DNA from: an uncultured Prochlorococcus sp.
GTDB taxonomy: Bacteria; Cyanobacteriota; Cyanobacteriia; PCC-6307; Cyanobiaceae
Length of the DNA: 64,000 nucleotides
Direction of reading: 5' to 3'
NCBI GenBank assembly: GCA_902572825.1
Contig: CACGHD010000004.1
Location: forward strand, 1-64,000
Part shown: one piece after another, positions 10,861 through 19,911 of the stretch
Layout of the letters: each line of letters opens with the position of its first letter
Numbering within the stretch: position 1 is the first letter of the stretch
Notes under the pieces: model-generated
What the model was told of the DNA's origin: nothing
The model's input: only the letters and a program-made list of their open reading frames with translations
Database searches by the model: none
Made by a program: the position numbers and the translations under genes

Positions 10861-11532
10861 ATGCAGGATAATGATATGCCCAAGACTAATCCTTTAGTTA
10901 AAATTTGTGGACTAACTTCTGAAGAACAAGCTCTTCAAGTCGCTAAATTAGGAGCGAATGCTATTGGCGTTATTTCGGTTGAAGAGTCGCCAAGGTATGT
11001 ATCAGCTGAAATTAAGAAAAAAATATTTAAAGCCTTAGAAAACTTTTATCCAAAAATTGATAGAGTAACTGTTGTGCAAAATTGTCCTATAGATTTAATT
11101 ATCAAAAACTTCTTAGGCAACCCAAGTGAAACTATCGTTCAATTACATGGAGATGAAGATATTGATTATTGCAAAGAAATAAGGAAAAAAATTCCCTATA
11201 TTGGCCTATGGAAGGCTTTCAGAATAAAAACGGAAAATGACATAGAAAAAATAAAACCTTTTGAAGATTTTGTAGATGCGATACTACTTGATTCTTGGAA
11301 TAAAGAAACTTATGGAGGTTCAGGGAAAAAAATAAATTCTATTTATTTAAAGAATTTGCAATTTAGCAAACCATGGTTGTTGGCAGGTGGAATATCAATT
11401 GAATGGATTGATGAAATCCTTACTCACTTCAAACCAGATGGACTAGATATTTCAAGTAGTATTGAAATATCTCCAGGTTTAAAAGATATAAAAAAAACAG
11501 AGGATCTTTTTAAGTTGTTAAAAAGATTTTAG
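10861..11532 (+). CDS. trpF: Phosphoribosylanthranilate isomerase
   Basis: TrpF converts phosphoribosyl-anthranilate to CdRP in tryptophan synthesis. The 223-residue TIM-barrel protein has the N-terminal catalytic cysteine in VKICGLTSEEQALQVAKLGA, the strand AILLDSW with the catalytic Asp, the KETYGGSGK phosphate loop and WLLAGGISIEW. GLDISSSIEISPGLKD completes the C-terminal phosphate-binding site. Either ATG 10861 or an in-frame ATG at 10876 could be the start. It overlaps the end of convergent folE by 4 bases and is not in a trp operon. Confidence 0.95.
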   Translation: MQDNDMPKTNPLVKICGLTSEEQALQVAKLGANAIGVISVEESPRYVSAEIKKKIFKALENFYPKIDRVTVVQNCPIDLIIKNFLGNPSETIVQLHGDEDIDYCKEIRKKIPYIGLWKAFRIKTENDIEKIKPFEDFVDAILLDSWNKETYGGSGKKINSIYLKNLQFSKPWLLAGGISIEWIDEILTHFKPDGLDISSSIEISPGLKDIKKTEDLFKLLKRF

Positions 11533-12269
11533 TAATTATTAGTAGCAGACTGCTGTTTTACAAGCTCAAAAAATTCTTGTTTTAAACTTAAATCGTGTCT
11601 AAAATCGCCTCTCACAACTGAATTAATCATGCTTGTATTTGGTTCTTTAACTCCCCTCCACTTCATACAATAATGTTGAGCCTTTACAATAATGCCTAAT
11701 CCTTTGGGTTCGCAAAGTTTTTCAATTTCATCTGCAAGGATCATCACAGCTTCTTCCTGAATATGAGGTCTTGAAAAAACCCAATCAGCAACTCTCGCAA
11801 ATTTTGAAAGTCCTATGACTTTATTTCCAGGTTTGATACCTATCCAACACTCTCCTAGAATTGGTACTAAGTGATGTGAACATGCAGATCTGACGGAAAT
11901 TGGACCAACTGTATAAATTTCATCAAGATTCTTGTCGTTAGGAAAACTTGTAACTTTAGGTTGTTCATGATATCTGCCTTTAAAAACTTCATTTAGATAC
12001 ATTTTCGAAACTCTTTCAGCAGTTTCTTGAGTATTATGATCATTCTCAACATCAATTACGAGGGACTTTAATAGGTCTTTAACTCTTGAGGCTACTTCTT
12101 TTTCTAAAATTTCTAATTCACCAGGATTTATAAAATCAGAAATATTATCGTTTGCACTAAATCTTGTACCAGAATTCTTAATTCTGTCTCTTATAATTTC
12201 AGAAATTAGTTTATTAGTAATCTGGTCGTCAAAGTTTCTAATATTATCGTTGGGTAATGTAGAGGTCAT
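11529..12269 (-). CDS. folE: GTP cyclohydrolase I
   Basis: FolE makes 7,8-dihydroneopterin triphosphate from GTP, the first step to folate and other pterins. The 246-residue protein carries the zinc and active-site blocks RSACSHHLVPILGECWIGI and KAQHYCMKWRGVKEPNTSM, plus GNKVIGLSKFARVADWVFSR. The first 60 residues are a polar extension (THFLDN-like residues absent) of the type common in cyanobacteria. A 10-base palindrome lies 18 bases before the ATG. A pterin-carbinolamine dehydratase gene is found far downstream at 53.2 kb. Confidence 0.95.
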   Translation of the reverse strand: MTSTLPNDNIRNFDDQITNKLISEIIRDRIKNSGTRFSANDNISDFINPGELEILEKEVASRVKDLLKSLVIDVENDHNTQETAERVSKMYLNEVFKGRYHEQPKVTSFPNDKNLDEIYTVGPISVRSACSHHLVPILGECWIGIKPGNKVIGLSKFARVADWVFSRPHIQEEAVMILADEIEKLCEPKGLGIIVKAQHYCMKWRGVKEPNTSMINSVVRGDFRHDLSLKQEFFELVKQQSATNNY

Positions 12270-12287
12270 AAAATTCTAAACAGATAA

Positions 12288-12297
12288 TTGTATACAA
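12288..12297. promoter_or_regulatory. Palindrome just upstream of folE
   Basis: TTGTATACAA is a perfect 10-base dyad located 18 bases before the folE start codon. It could be a repressor half-site pair. Short AT-rich palindromes are frequent in this genome, so confidence is low. Confidence 0.25.
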
Positions 12298-12422
12298 CTT
12301 AATTAACTGTATCTTCCAAAAGCTTAATTGCTTATATACTATATCACATTCTCATGTTTAATCGGGTTCTAAAAGTACCAAAAAAAATCACTGTTTTATG
12401 ATAAATCAGTTATAGAGAATGT

Positions 12423-13130
12423 TTAAAAGGCTCCGCCAGAAGGCATCAAAGTCAAGTCTTCGATTAATTGTGATTGAGGTTTATTAGCCATGTAGAGAAT
12501 AGTTTCTGATACCTCTTTTGAGGAGAGCATAGAAGTTCTATCAAAATCAGAATTGATTGATTCGGAGTCCCAAAGAGGAGTATTGACTGAACCAAGAGTT
12601 ATTGTGCAAGCTCTTATTGAATTAGATCTCTCCTCCTCCCTCAAGCATTTAGTAAACATAGCTAATGCAGATTTTGAAACACAATAAGCTCCCCATTGGG
12701 GGAATGCATTATAAGAGGCATGACTACTAACATTAATAACTAAACCACCATTTTTTCTCATTTGTGGAATTATTGAACTACAAATTTGAAAAACACTTGT
12801 CAGGTTTATTTGAATAGTTTGTTCCCATTGACCTAATTCCATTTCGACTAAAGGGATATTAAATGCGCAACCGGCATTATTTATCAATACTGAAGGGCAT
12901 CCATATTTCTCAATTGCATCTTTAACACAATGCTCTATTTCTAGGGGATTAGATAAGTCACATTTTACTAGGTTAATTTTTGATTTAGTGGTCAACAGTT
13001 CGCTCTTTAGTTTCTCCATTAAAACCATATTCCTGGAGAGTAAAATTAAATCCCAGCCAGCATTGGCAAAAGTAATTGCGGTAGATCTACCAATACCTTT
13101 CGAAGCACCGGTTATAAAAGCTAGTTTCAA
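12423..13130 (-). CDS. Short-chain dehydrogenase/reductase, unknown substrate
   Basis: A classical NAD(P)-dependent SDR of about 236 residues. It shows the cofactor motif TGASKGIGRSTA near the N-terminus, LINNAGCAFNIPL, the catalytic Ser in VINVSSHASYN, and the Tyr-Lys pair in YCVSKSALAMFTKCLREE. It resembles 3-ketoacyl-ACP reductases, but FabG identity is not established. No ATG is available. Candidate starts are TTG at 13130 (one base after the accA stop, placing the first strand correctly), GTG at 13157 and TTG at 13172, the last two overlapping accA. It is probably co-transcribed with accA. Confidence 0.87.
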   Translation of the reverse strand: MKLAFITGASKGIGRSTAITFANAGWDLILLSRNMVLMEKLKSELLTTKSKINLVKCDLSNPLEIEHCVKDAIEKYGCPSVLINNAGCAFNIPLVEMELGQWEQTIQINLTSVFQICSSIIPQMRKNGGLVINVSSHASYNAFPQWGAYCVSKSALAMFTKCLREEERSNSIRACTITLGSVNTPLWDSESINSDFDRTSMLSSKEVSETILYMANKPQSQLIEDLTLMPSGGAF

Positions 13131-13131
13131 G

Positions 13132-14139
13132 TTATTCAGTTTTTTTGGGGATTTCACTATAAATTTCTTCAATATTATTCGCTTCGATAAATTTACCTAA
13201 AACCCTGAACTTTTTGTATCTTTCCTCAATTAATTGATCTTCAGGCATTTGAAGTAGAGCATTCAGGTGTTTCTCAATAGCCTCTTTTAATGTATTACCA
13301 GCATCTAAAGGAGCCCAATTATTCCCACCAGAAGGTTCTGGTAAAACCTCATCTATAATACCTAATTTAAGTAAATCTTTGCCTGTAATTTTAAGTGCTG
13401 ATGCTGCTTCTGGTGCCTTCGCAGCATCTCTCCACAAAATTGATGCACATGCTTCTGGACTAGCAACCGTGTAAACACTGTGTTCAAACATTAGTAACCT
13501 ATCGGCGACACCTATTCCAAGTGCGCCTCCTGAACCTCCTTCTCCAATGACAGTAGCAACAATTGGAACTTTCAATCCAAACATCTCTCGAAGGTTTCTT
13601 GCAATTGCTTCACCTTGTCCTTGTTCTTCAGCTTTTAAACCAGCATAAGCTCCAGGAGTATCAATAAATGTAAGAATTGGCAAAGCGAATCTATTTGCAT
13701 GCTGCATTAATCTAAGAGCTTTTCTGTAACCTCCTGGTTTTGCCATACCAAAGTTTCTTACTACATTTTCTTTAGTATCCCTTCCTTTTTGATGCCCTAA
13801 CATCAACACTGGTCTATTATTTATCGAACCTATCCCCCCAATTAATGCCATATCATCGCCACCATTTCTGTCTCCATGTAATTCGATCCAGTCATCACAA
13901 AACATTTGAACAAAGTCCAAGGTACTTGGTCTTTGAGGATGTCTAGCTACCTGAATCTTTTGAGCAGGGGTGAGAGATTTAAATATTTCTTCTCTTCTTC
14001 TAGCAGCTAAGGTTTCAAGTTGTAGAAGCTGTTGACTAACATCTACCTCTGAATCTCGAGCTAATTCTTTAATTTGCTCTATCTGCTTCTCAAGTTCAAC
14101 AAGAGGCTTTTCAAAATCAAGAAGGTAACGTTTAGCCAT
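13132..14139 (-). CDS. accA: Acetyl-CoA carboxylase carboxyltransferase subunit alpha
   Basis: AccA with AccD transfers CO2 from carboxybiotin to acetyl-CoA, giving malonyl-CoA for fatty acid synthesis. The 335-residue protein begins with the typical helical N-terminus ([20 protein letters not shown]) and has [40 protein letters not shown] and [20 protein letters not shown]. It starts 3 bases after the end of acyl-ACP reductase on the same strand. Linkage of accA with the alkane genes is known from other cyanobacteria and couples precursor supply to hydrocarbon synthesis. Confidence 0.97.
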   Translation of the reverse strand: MAKRYLLDFEKPLVELEKQIEQIKELARDSEVDVSQQLLQLETLAARRREEIFKSLTPAQKIQVARHPQRPSTLDFVQMFCDDWIELHGDRNGGDDMALIGGIGSINNRPVLMLGHQKGRDTKENVVRNFGMAKPGGYRKALRLMQHANRFALPILTFIDTPGAYAGLKAEEQGQGEAIARNLREMFGLKVPIVATVIGEGGSGGALGIGVADRLLMFEHSVYTVASPEACASILWRDAAKAPEAASALKITGKDLLKLGIIDEVLPEPSGGNNWAPLDAGNTLKEAIEKHLNALLQMPEDQLIEERYKKFRVLGKFIEANNIEEIYSEIPKKTE

Positions 14140-14142
14140 GAT

Positions 14143-15183
14143 TTAGACTGTTAACACTTTAGGCTGCTTATCAAGTCCAATGGCGGAAAAACCATGCTTT
14201 AAAGAAGCTGCTCCAATAAATTCCATCTTTTCAAGGGATATGTTATTTCTTCCCCAACTAAAGTTTGTATGACACTTTTCAAATTCTAAAATCATAGCTT
14301 CTGCAAAGCAAGCAAACATCTCTCGCTGAGGGTTTTGCATTTCCGCAAGTTCCATCATATTCCAACCAATATCATTGAAAAACTCTACTATACCTCCTTT
14401 TAAAACATAAATATTTTTACCCTGAAATTTCTCATCAAGATTTTTGGGGTATCCACCATCAATCATTAAACATGGTTTTTTTAAGTTGTCAGTATCAATT
14501 TCAATAGTTTTAGGCATACTTGCGACCCAAACAACAATGTCCGCCTGAGGCAATGCCTCATCCAGGTTTGTTATGGTGCCACCATCTAATTCTTTTTGTA
14601 ACCGCGCTAGAGGTTCTTGTTGTCTTGCTACCATAAGAAGTTCTGAAATCCCAGTTTTATTGATAAGCCACCTACAAACAGCGCTGCCAATATCACCTGT
14701 AGCACCAATTACAGCAACAGTTGCTTTTTTAAGGTCTATCCCAATGCGAGGAGCATTTATTTCTAGTTGCTTACAAATAACCCAGGCGGTATGAGTATTA
14801 CCAGTAGTAAACCTTTCCCACTCCAATGAAGTATTTCTAATTTGTTTATGCTGTAGAAGATTAAAATTCTCAAAAATAATAGAAGTAAATCCTCCTAAAG
14901 CGGTAATATTAATCCCTTTTTTCTGAGCTAGTTCCATAGCATTTAGTACTTTTCTTCTAGCGGTTTTAAACCTAGAAAGCATTTCAGGAACAAAGCACGA
15001 ATCTATATAAGAACCTTCAATAGATATTCCAGTTGCACTCTTCACTTCTACATTTTCAACAAGCTGAGGAGGAGCAGTACACCAGACATCCAAGTCGCCA
15101 TCAGCAATATGATCAAAGCCTAGCATCGAAGCTTTTCTTTTTGCATCTTCAAAACTTGTTGAGTGACCTATTAACCCAAACAT
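14143..15183 (-). CDS. aar: Long-chain acyl-[acyl-carrier-protein] reductase
   Basis: AAR reduces fatty acyl-ACP to the aldehyde that ADO turns into an alkane. The 346-residue protein starts [20 protein letters not shown], carries the NADPH-binding motif [18 protein letters not shown] around residue 160, and has a cysteine at residue 292 in FACFAEAM that matches the acyl-enzyme cysteine of characterised homologues. The aldehyde oxygenase gene is 108 bases upstream and accA 3 bases downstream, so the three probably form an ado-aar-accA transcription unit, perhaps with an extra promoter before aar. Confidence 0.96.
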   Translation of the reverse strand: MFGLIGHSTSFEDAKRKASMLGFDHIADGDLDVWCTAPPQLVENVEVKSATGISIEGSYIDSCFVPEMLSRFKTARRKVLNAMELAQKKGINITALGGFTSIIFENFNLLQHKQIRNTSLEWERFTTGNTHTAWVICKQLEINAPRIGIDLKKATVAVIGATGDIGSAVCRWLINKTGISELLMVARQQEPLARLQKELDGGTITNLDEALPQADIVVWVASMPKTIEIDTDNLKKPCLMIDGGYPKNLDEKFQGKNIYVLKGGIVEFFNDIGWNMMELAEMQNPQREMFACFAEAMILEFEKCHTNFSWGRNNISLEKMEFIGAASLKHGFSAIGLDKQPKVLTV

Positions 15184-15291
15184 TTAAAATTTATAAATGG
15201 TTTCTATACGATGTTATGAACAATAGCACAGAGGTAACTACTTAAATAGGTTTAATTAATTATTAAAAGCCTTAATTAATTAGAAATGTAA

Positions 15292-16020
15292 TTAGACGAT
15301 AGCTGCCATAGCCATTCTTGCAATTTCTCTATTATCTAGACCTATTTCCATCAATGTATCTTGATAAGCAATCATAAATTCTTCCATTAATTCTTCTCTG
15401 TCCATAGCTAAAACTGATGCATCATCTGCTACTTCATCTAGCATCTTTTTAATTAACGGAAGATTAACCTTATTAGCTTCCATTAATTCCTCCTTACAAG
15501 TTGATAGATTCTCTTTAAGCCACTCTTGACCGTAATTTAAATGTAGATATTCATCTTTAACAACTCCCTCTGTTATTTTTTTTGCAAAAGGATCAGCAAC
15601 TCTTATGTAGACGTTATAAGCAGAAATTGCAAATGCTTCAATCAAGATGGCTTGTATTAAAAGACATGTTGTTAAATTTCCTTTTTCAAGAGCAACTTGA
15701 AAATTACCATGTAATTTAGAGAAGAATTTTTTAGCAAAGTCCATATCAGCTACTACACCTAAATTTCTTCCACATGCAGTAAAGCCTTTTTTATGCTTCA
15801 TTTCCATTCTTGCCAATTTAGTTAATTCCTCTAACTCATTTGGAATTAAAGTTGCTATTGAAATGTAATTATCATGAGCCTCTTGCTCTCCCTCTATAAC
15901 AATTGCATTTATTCTGCTGTATGCATCCTTATAAGAATCTGTAGTGAAGTCTGGTAAATCTAGAGAAATCGGATTAATCGATTCTTCAATAGTTTTTTTA
16001 TTTGATTCTAGAGTTTGCAT
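15292..16020 (-). CDS. ado: Aldehyde-deformylating oxygenase (alkane-forming)
   Basis: ADO converts fatty aldehydes to n-alkanes and formate using a ferritin-like di-iron centre. The iron ligands can be followed in order: Glu in VIEGEQEAHDNY, the ExxH in MEMKHKKGFTACGRNLGV, Glu in LLIQAILIEAFAISAY, and the second ExxH in VKDEYLHLNYGQEWLK. The ATG at 16020 gives 242 residues and begins MQTLESNKK. An upstream ATG at 16047 adds nine residues that do not look like the family. The product would be mainly pentadecane or heptadecane, inferred from Prochlorococcus in general. Confidence 0.96.
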   Translation of the reverse strand: MQTLESNKKTIEESINPISLDLPDFTTDSYKDAYSRINAIVIEGEQEAHDNYISIATLIPNELEELTKLARMEMKHKKGFTACGRNLGVVADMDFAKKFFSKLHGNFQVALEKGNLTTCLLIQAILIEAFAISAYNVYIRVADPFAKKITEGVVKDEYLHLNYGQEWLKENLSTCKEELMEANKVNLPLIKKMLDEVADDASVLAMDREELMEEFMIAYQDTLMEIGLDNREIARMAMAAIV

Positions 16021-16131
16021 GTCAGTAATCTTTAGCTCATTATGCATGAATATTACACGATTATAGAGAGTTTATTTAAATATCATGAAAATAGTTTCAA
16101 TTGTTAAGTCACATTTTTTACTTAAACTTAT

Positions 16132-16926
16132 TTAAGAATTGTTTGGCCAATCTGATTGCATCAGATTCATAATCAATTTGAACCAATGATTAATCAATAA
16201 TTCCTTTAAATTTTTTCCTAAAGACTCATTTGCTCCTCTACTATCTCCAATAACACCTGATTTACTAAAGTCGTCAGTAAGCCAAGCAGTAGGCGCATTC
16301 CCCTCTAGACTCCACCCTTCTGGGATTTGTCCCTTAATGCTCTCATTTGGGCGTTCATCACCTACTAATTCTGGTTTCAAAGCGAGCATCAAACTTGTTT
16401 CAGCTAAAGAGGCATGAAGCCCATCCTCGATCTCAGTTTTTGTTAACAATTCACTTACTCCATTAACACCACTCCATAGAAAACAAGGGAAAACTGCCAT
16501 CCCTGGTGAGAAACTTCTTAGCTCTCTTGCCGCTGTGTTTAATAGTGAGATTTGACCTCCATGTCCATTTATTAATATCAATCTTTTAAAACCCATTTCA
16601 GATAATTGCCCTCCGACTTCCTTAATCATTGAGGTTATTAAATTCGAGGAAAGTGAAATTGTCCCAGCAAAACCTTTATGTTCTGGCGAAAACCCAATAT
16701 ATTGAGTTGGAAGTTTTTTTAATGGAATATCGGCAGGTAGTAATTTAAAAACTTCGTTAATGATGTCATTAACAAAAATACTATCTGTTGCAAGAGGCAA
16801 ATGAGGTCCATGTTGCTCAACAGCACCAAATGGCCAAATCACTGTTGATCTTTTTTCTTTTGCAATACTCTCAATTTCTTGCCAATTTAAATATTCAAAT
16901 TTATTAGATATTGGTTTAAAGTTCAT
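16132..16926 (-). CDS. Creatininase family protein
   Basis: A 264-residue metal-dependent amidohydrolase of the creatininase (creatinine amidohydrolase/MftE-like) family. Metal-ligand motifs are visible in STVIWPFGAVEQHGPHLPLA (Glu and His), LATDSIFVNDI (Asp), LILINGHGGQISLLNTAARE (His) and DGLHASLAETSLMLAL (the late Glu). Creatinine is an unlikely substrate in a marine cyanobacterium; relatives act on small cyclic amides or pathway formamides. The gene stands alone, divergent from the S1-domain gene and 84 bases before the ado end-point side. I cannot name the substrate. Confidence 0.86.
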   Translation of the reverse strand: MNFKPISNKFEYLNWQEIESIAKEKRSTVIWPFGAVEQHGPHLPLATDSIFVNDIINEVFKLLPADIPLKKLPTQYIGFSPEHKGFAGTISLSSNLITSMIKEVGGQLSEMGFKRLILINGHGGQISLLNTAARELRSFSPGMAVFPCFLWSGVNGVSELLTKTEIEDGLHASLAETSLMLALKPELVGDERPNESIKGQIPEGWSLEGNAPTAWLTDDFSKSGVIGDSRGANESLGKNLKELLINHWFKLIMNLMQSDWPNNS

Positions 16927-16992
16927 TAATTTTAATTTTGAGTACTAACATTTAGAGTATGTTAATAATTAATTATTCTTATTTTACCTACG

Positions 16993-18198
16993 ATGGGAGC
17001 AAGTAATAAAAATGCCCAAGATAATATCCAACCAAAGGGCAATAAAAAACCTCTTCAGGTACTTCACATAAGCAAGAAAGATTCTCAAGAAATAAATAAT
17101 GAGCAAAACAATTCGCAAGAAGATTTAAAAAAAGAAAATATTGCAATCAAACCTCAAGTCATTAAAGATAATTCAATAAAAGAAATTGAGGATAGTAATG
17201 AAAAGACAAAGGATTTTGATATCTCTCAACAAGATTTAACTCAACAAGACTTAAATAGACCGCTTAATTTTTCTGAGCAAAATACAGATTTTCAATTAGA
17301 AAGAACAGTTGATGAATTCGATTTTGATGAAAGTGCTTTTTTGGAGGCTTTAAATGCAAATGAGCCAATTGGGGCTACTGGAGAAATAATTTCAGGTAAG
17401 GTTATAGCAATCGAAAGTGATGGATTATATGTTGACATTGGTGGAAAGGCACCTGGTTATATGCCCAAAAAAGAATGTGGTTTGGGTGTCATAACTAACT
17501 TTAAAGAAAAGTTTTCTATAGGCCTTGAAATGGAAGTTTTGGTTATCAAAGAACAAAATGCTGATGGGATGGTAACAGTGAGCGCTCGGGCATTAATTCT
17601 CAGGCAAAGTTGGGAGAAAGTATCAAGTTCTGCAAAAAATGGAGAATTAATAAACGTTTTAATTAATGGATTTAACAGAGGTGGGCTTACTTGTGATGTA
17701 GATGGATTAAGAGGATTTATCCCCAGATCCCAACTTGAAGATGGTCAAGATTATCAATCTTTTGTTGGCAAAAATCTAAGAGTGGCGTTTCTTGAGGTTA
17801 ATCCAGAATCCAGAAAATTAGTTCTCTCTGAGAAGAAAGCATCATTAGTTTCTAAACTTACAAGTCTAGAGTTAGGTCAATTAATTGAAGGAGAAGTTTT
17901 AGCTGTAAAACCATATGGCTTTTTTATTGATTTAGGGGGAGCTAGTGGACTTCTTCATCAATCCTCACTAACAAATGGATCGATTCGTTCTTTACGAGAA
18001 GTTTTTAGAGAAGGGGAAATTATAAAAGCTTTGATATCTGAAATTGACCTCGAAAAAGGGCGCATTGCTCTCAATACAGCACTCCTGGAAAACTCTGCAG
18101 GAGAATTAATTATTGATAAGCAAAAAGTTATGCAAGAAGCCACAGAGAGAGCACTAAAAACTAAAGCACTTTTCGATAAAAAAGAACAGGAAAAATGA
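16993..18198 (+). CDS. rps1b: S1-domain RNA-binding protein (second ribosomal protein S1 homologue)
   Basis: A 401-residue protein with a long polar, Gln/Asn/Lys-rich N-terminus (residues 1-120) followed by three S1 RNA-binding domains at about 128-203, 215-285 and 293-365. The first contains GKVIAIESDGLYVDIGGKA and the third EGEVLAVKPYGFFIDLGGAS. Cyanobacteria carry a main ribosomal S1 and a second form, Rps1b/Nbp1, which this resembles. Its last codons overlap the Tab2-like gene by 4 bases, so the two are translationally coupled. The gene may act in mRNA binding or translation initiation. Confidence 0.88.
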   Translation: MGASNKNAQDNIQPKGNKKPLQVLHISKKDSQEINNEQNNSQEDLKKENIAIKPQVIKDNSIKEIEDSNEKTKDFDISQQDLTQQDLNRPLNFSEQNTDFQLERTVDEFDFDESAFLEALNANEPIGATGEIISGKVIAIESDGLYVDIGGKAPGYMPKKECGLGVITNFKEKFSIGLEMEVLVIKEQNADGMVTVSARALILRQSWEKVSSSAKNGELINVLINGFNRGGLTCDVDGLRGFIPRSQLEDGQDYQSFVGKNLRVAFLEVNPESRKLVLSEKKASLVSKLTSLELGQLIEGEVLAVKPYGFFIDLGGASGLLHQSSLTNGSIRSLREVFREGEIIKALISEIDLEKGRIALNTALLENSAGELIIDKQKVMQEATERALKTKALFDKKEQEK

Positions 18199-19100
18199 AA
18201 ATTAATAAAACAATTGAGTCAAGTCTTAAATTAAAAATTTCAGATTGGGAATTAGACTTCTACTCAAGACCAATTATTGAATCAAATGGAAAAAAAAGGT
18301 GGGAGTTAATTATTTGCTCTACAAGAAGTTATAAGACAGAAGATATTTTTCTTTGGAATAAAAAATGCCCTGCCAATGAAGTTAATTCAGTATGGCTTAC
18401 AAAGGCACTAAATGAAGCAATAAGTGAAGCAAAAAAACAAGGGTGGGGGAAACCTTCAATAGTTCGATTCTGGAGGTCTTCAATGAAATCGATCATAAAG
18501 AAATCCCTAGAGGCTGTAAGTATTGAGGCTCTTGTGAGTAGGAGAACTTATGATTTATTAGATAGAATCGAATTTCTTGAGAAAGAGATTTATCCAAAAG
18601 AAAAAGGTTATGTAAGAGGTGTATTAGCTCCTACTTTTACTTCTAATATGGAAAACTCTCCTACCCCTTTACCAGAAGAAGTAAGGGGTGATGCTTTAAC
18701 CATCTCTGAAATATCAATTGGAGAATTAAAATCAGCAGAAAATTGGCCTATTGAATTTGGAGAAATTTTCCCAATTCAGCAAGATTTAGATGATAATTAC
18801 TTAGTCCCAGGATTAAGACTCTTTAGCAAAGATAGATCTTTAGCACTTTCTGCATGGTTCAGTTGTTTAGAACCTATTAAATTAGTCATTAATAAGAACC
18901 AACTTATACTTGAAGCTTCAGAAGACGATAAGTGGCTGGTTACAGATTTACCTGAAAAAGATGCAAACATTTTGAGTACAAAATTTTTAGAGAATAAAAA
19001 AAATTCTTTTGATTATCAATTTATTTCCATACAGTCAACGCCATACATCGAAAAATTTGCAGGATTCTGGATCTTGAGAGATATTGAATTAATTTCATAA
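18195..19100 (+). CDS. Tab2/Atab2-like RNA-binding protein (DUF1092)
   Basis: A 301-residue protein of the Tab2 family. Its hallmark opening WELDFYSRPIIESNGKKRWE is clear, with WGKPSIVRFWRSSM in the middle and FWILRDIELIS at the end. In algae and plants, Tab2/ATAB2 is needed for translation of photosystem I (psaB) mRNA, and also photosystem II in plants. The cyanobacterial role is less clear. Its 4-base overlap with an S1-domain RNA-binding protein gene supports a role in translation of photosystem mRNAs, which is inference. The laccase-domain gene follows 22 bases later. Confidence 0.9.
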   Translation: MKINKTIESSLKLKISDWELDFYSRPIIESNGKKRWELIICSTRSYKTEDIFLWNKKCPANEVNSVWLTKALNEAISEAKKQGWGKPSIVRFWRSSMKSIIKKSLEAVSIEALVSRRTYDLLDRIEFLEKEIYPKEKGYVRGVLAPTFTSNMENSPTPLPEEVRGDALTISEISIGELKSAENWPIEFGEIFPIQQDLDDNYLVPGLRLFSKDRSLALSAWFSCLEPIKLVINKNQLILEASEDDKWLVTDLPEKDANILSTKFLENKKNSFDYQFISIQSTPYIEKFAGFWILRDIELIS

Positions 19101-19109
19101 ATTCAGTTT

Positions 19110-19114
19110 AGGAG
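19110..19114 (+). promoter_or_regulatory. Ribosome binding site for the ATT-started laccase-domain gene
   Basis: AGGAG, 8 bases before an ATT codon at 19123. The frame opens after a stop at 19090-19092, and there is no ATG, GTG or TTG in it before a GTG at 19330. This strong site is the main argument for the unusual start. Confidence 0.55.
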
Positions 19115-19122
19115 CAGGAACT

Positions 19123-19905
19123 ATTCCATACAAAGAAATATATTTCTCAAAAGCTGAAATTTTAATTCAAAACAAAAAATTTGAGTATTATTCATCACCT
19201 ATCCTTAGTCGAAATAATTTTAAACATGCATATTTTACAAAATCAAGCTCTGAGAAATTTCTTCAATTATTAGGGAATAACTTTAATGAAAATTACATTA
19301 ATTGTGTTTCCAATCAAATTCACAGTAATGTGATAGTGTTTGGATCACAATCGGGAGAAGGTATTAAGACTGATGCAGATGGTCTTGTTGGTAATAAATG
19401 CAATCAAAACTTATGGGTTTACACAGCTGATTGTATGCCAATATTTTTTGCAGATAAAAGTACAAGAAATGTAGCTACCTTGCATTGTGGAAGAAAAGGA
19501 TTAGAAAAAAAAATAATAAAAAATCTTGTTAAAATTTTCGATAATTTAGGAACATCTAGAGATAACTTAATTGTTGCAATAGGACCAGCAATTTCGAAGG
19601 AACATTATCTAGTTGATAAAATGACACTCAAAGAATTTTATAGAAAGGCCGAAAACAGAAACATACCGGTCAATTTGACTAAAGCTGAAAAAGATCTTTT
19701 TTTTAGTAATTCAAATTACTTCAAAGAGAAAAGCTTAAATCAACTCGATCTTAAAAGATCTGCTTATAGACAACTTTTAAATGAGAACATTCCCAATGCA
19801 AATATAGACATCTCAAATTTATGTACATACAAATTAAAGAATCAATTTAATTCCTGGAGAAGGAGCAAAACATTCTCAAGACAATGGAATTTTATTTGCA
19901 CATAG
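19123..19905 (+). CDS. Laccase-domain (YfiH/YlmD, Cu-oxidase_4) family protein, probable ATT start
   Basis: A 260-residue protein if read from ATT 19123, which is the normal family length. Members act on purine nucleosides or cell-wall precursors; older names call them polyphenol oxidases. Metal-site motifs are NQIHSN (first His), YTADCMPIFFAD (Cys) and ATLHCGRKGLEKK (second His, usually HAGWRG), and IAIGPAIS-type sequence follows. About 69 residues upstream of the first ordinary start codon (GTG 19330) are clearly homologous (NNFKHAYFTKSSS, INCVSNQIHSN), so the GTG cannot be the true start unless the protein has lost its N-terminal part. The stretch has no in-frame stop. A frameshift in the sequence is an alternative. 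Confidence 0.78.
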   Translation: MPYKEIYFSKAEILIQNKKFEYYSSPILSRNNFKHAYFTKSSSEKFLQLLGNNFNENYINCVSNQIHSNVIVFGSQSGEGIKTDADGLVGNKCNQNLWVYTADCMPIFFADKSTRNVATLHCGRKGLEKKIIKNLVKIFDNLGTSRDNLIVAIGPAISKEHYLVDKMTLKEFYRKAENRNIPVNLTKAEKDLFFSNSNYFKEKSLNQLDLKRSAYRQLLNENIPNANIDISNLCTYKLKNQFNSWRRSKTFSRQWNFICT

Positions 19906-19911
19906 AGATAG

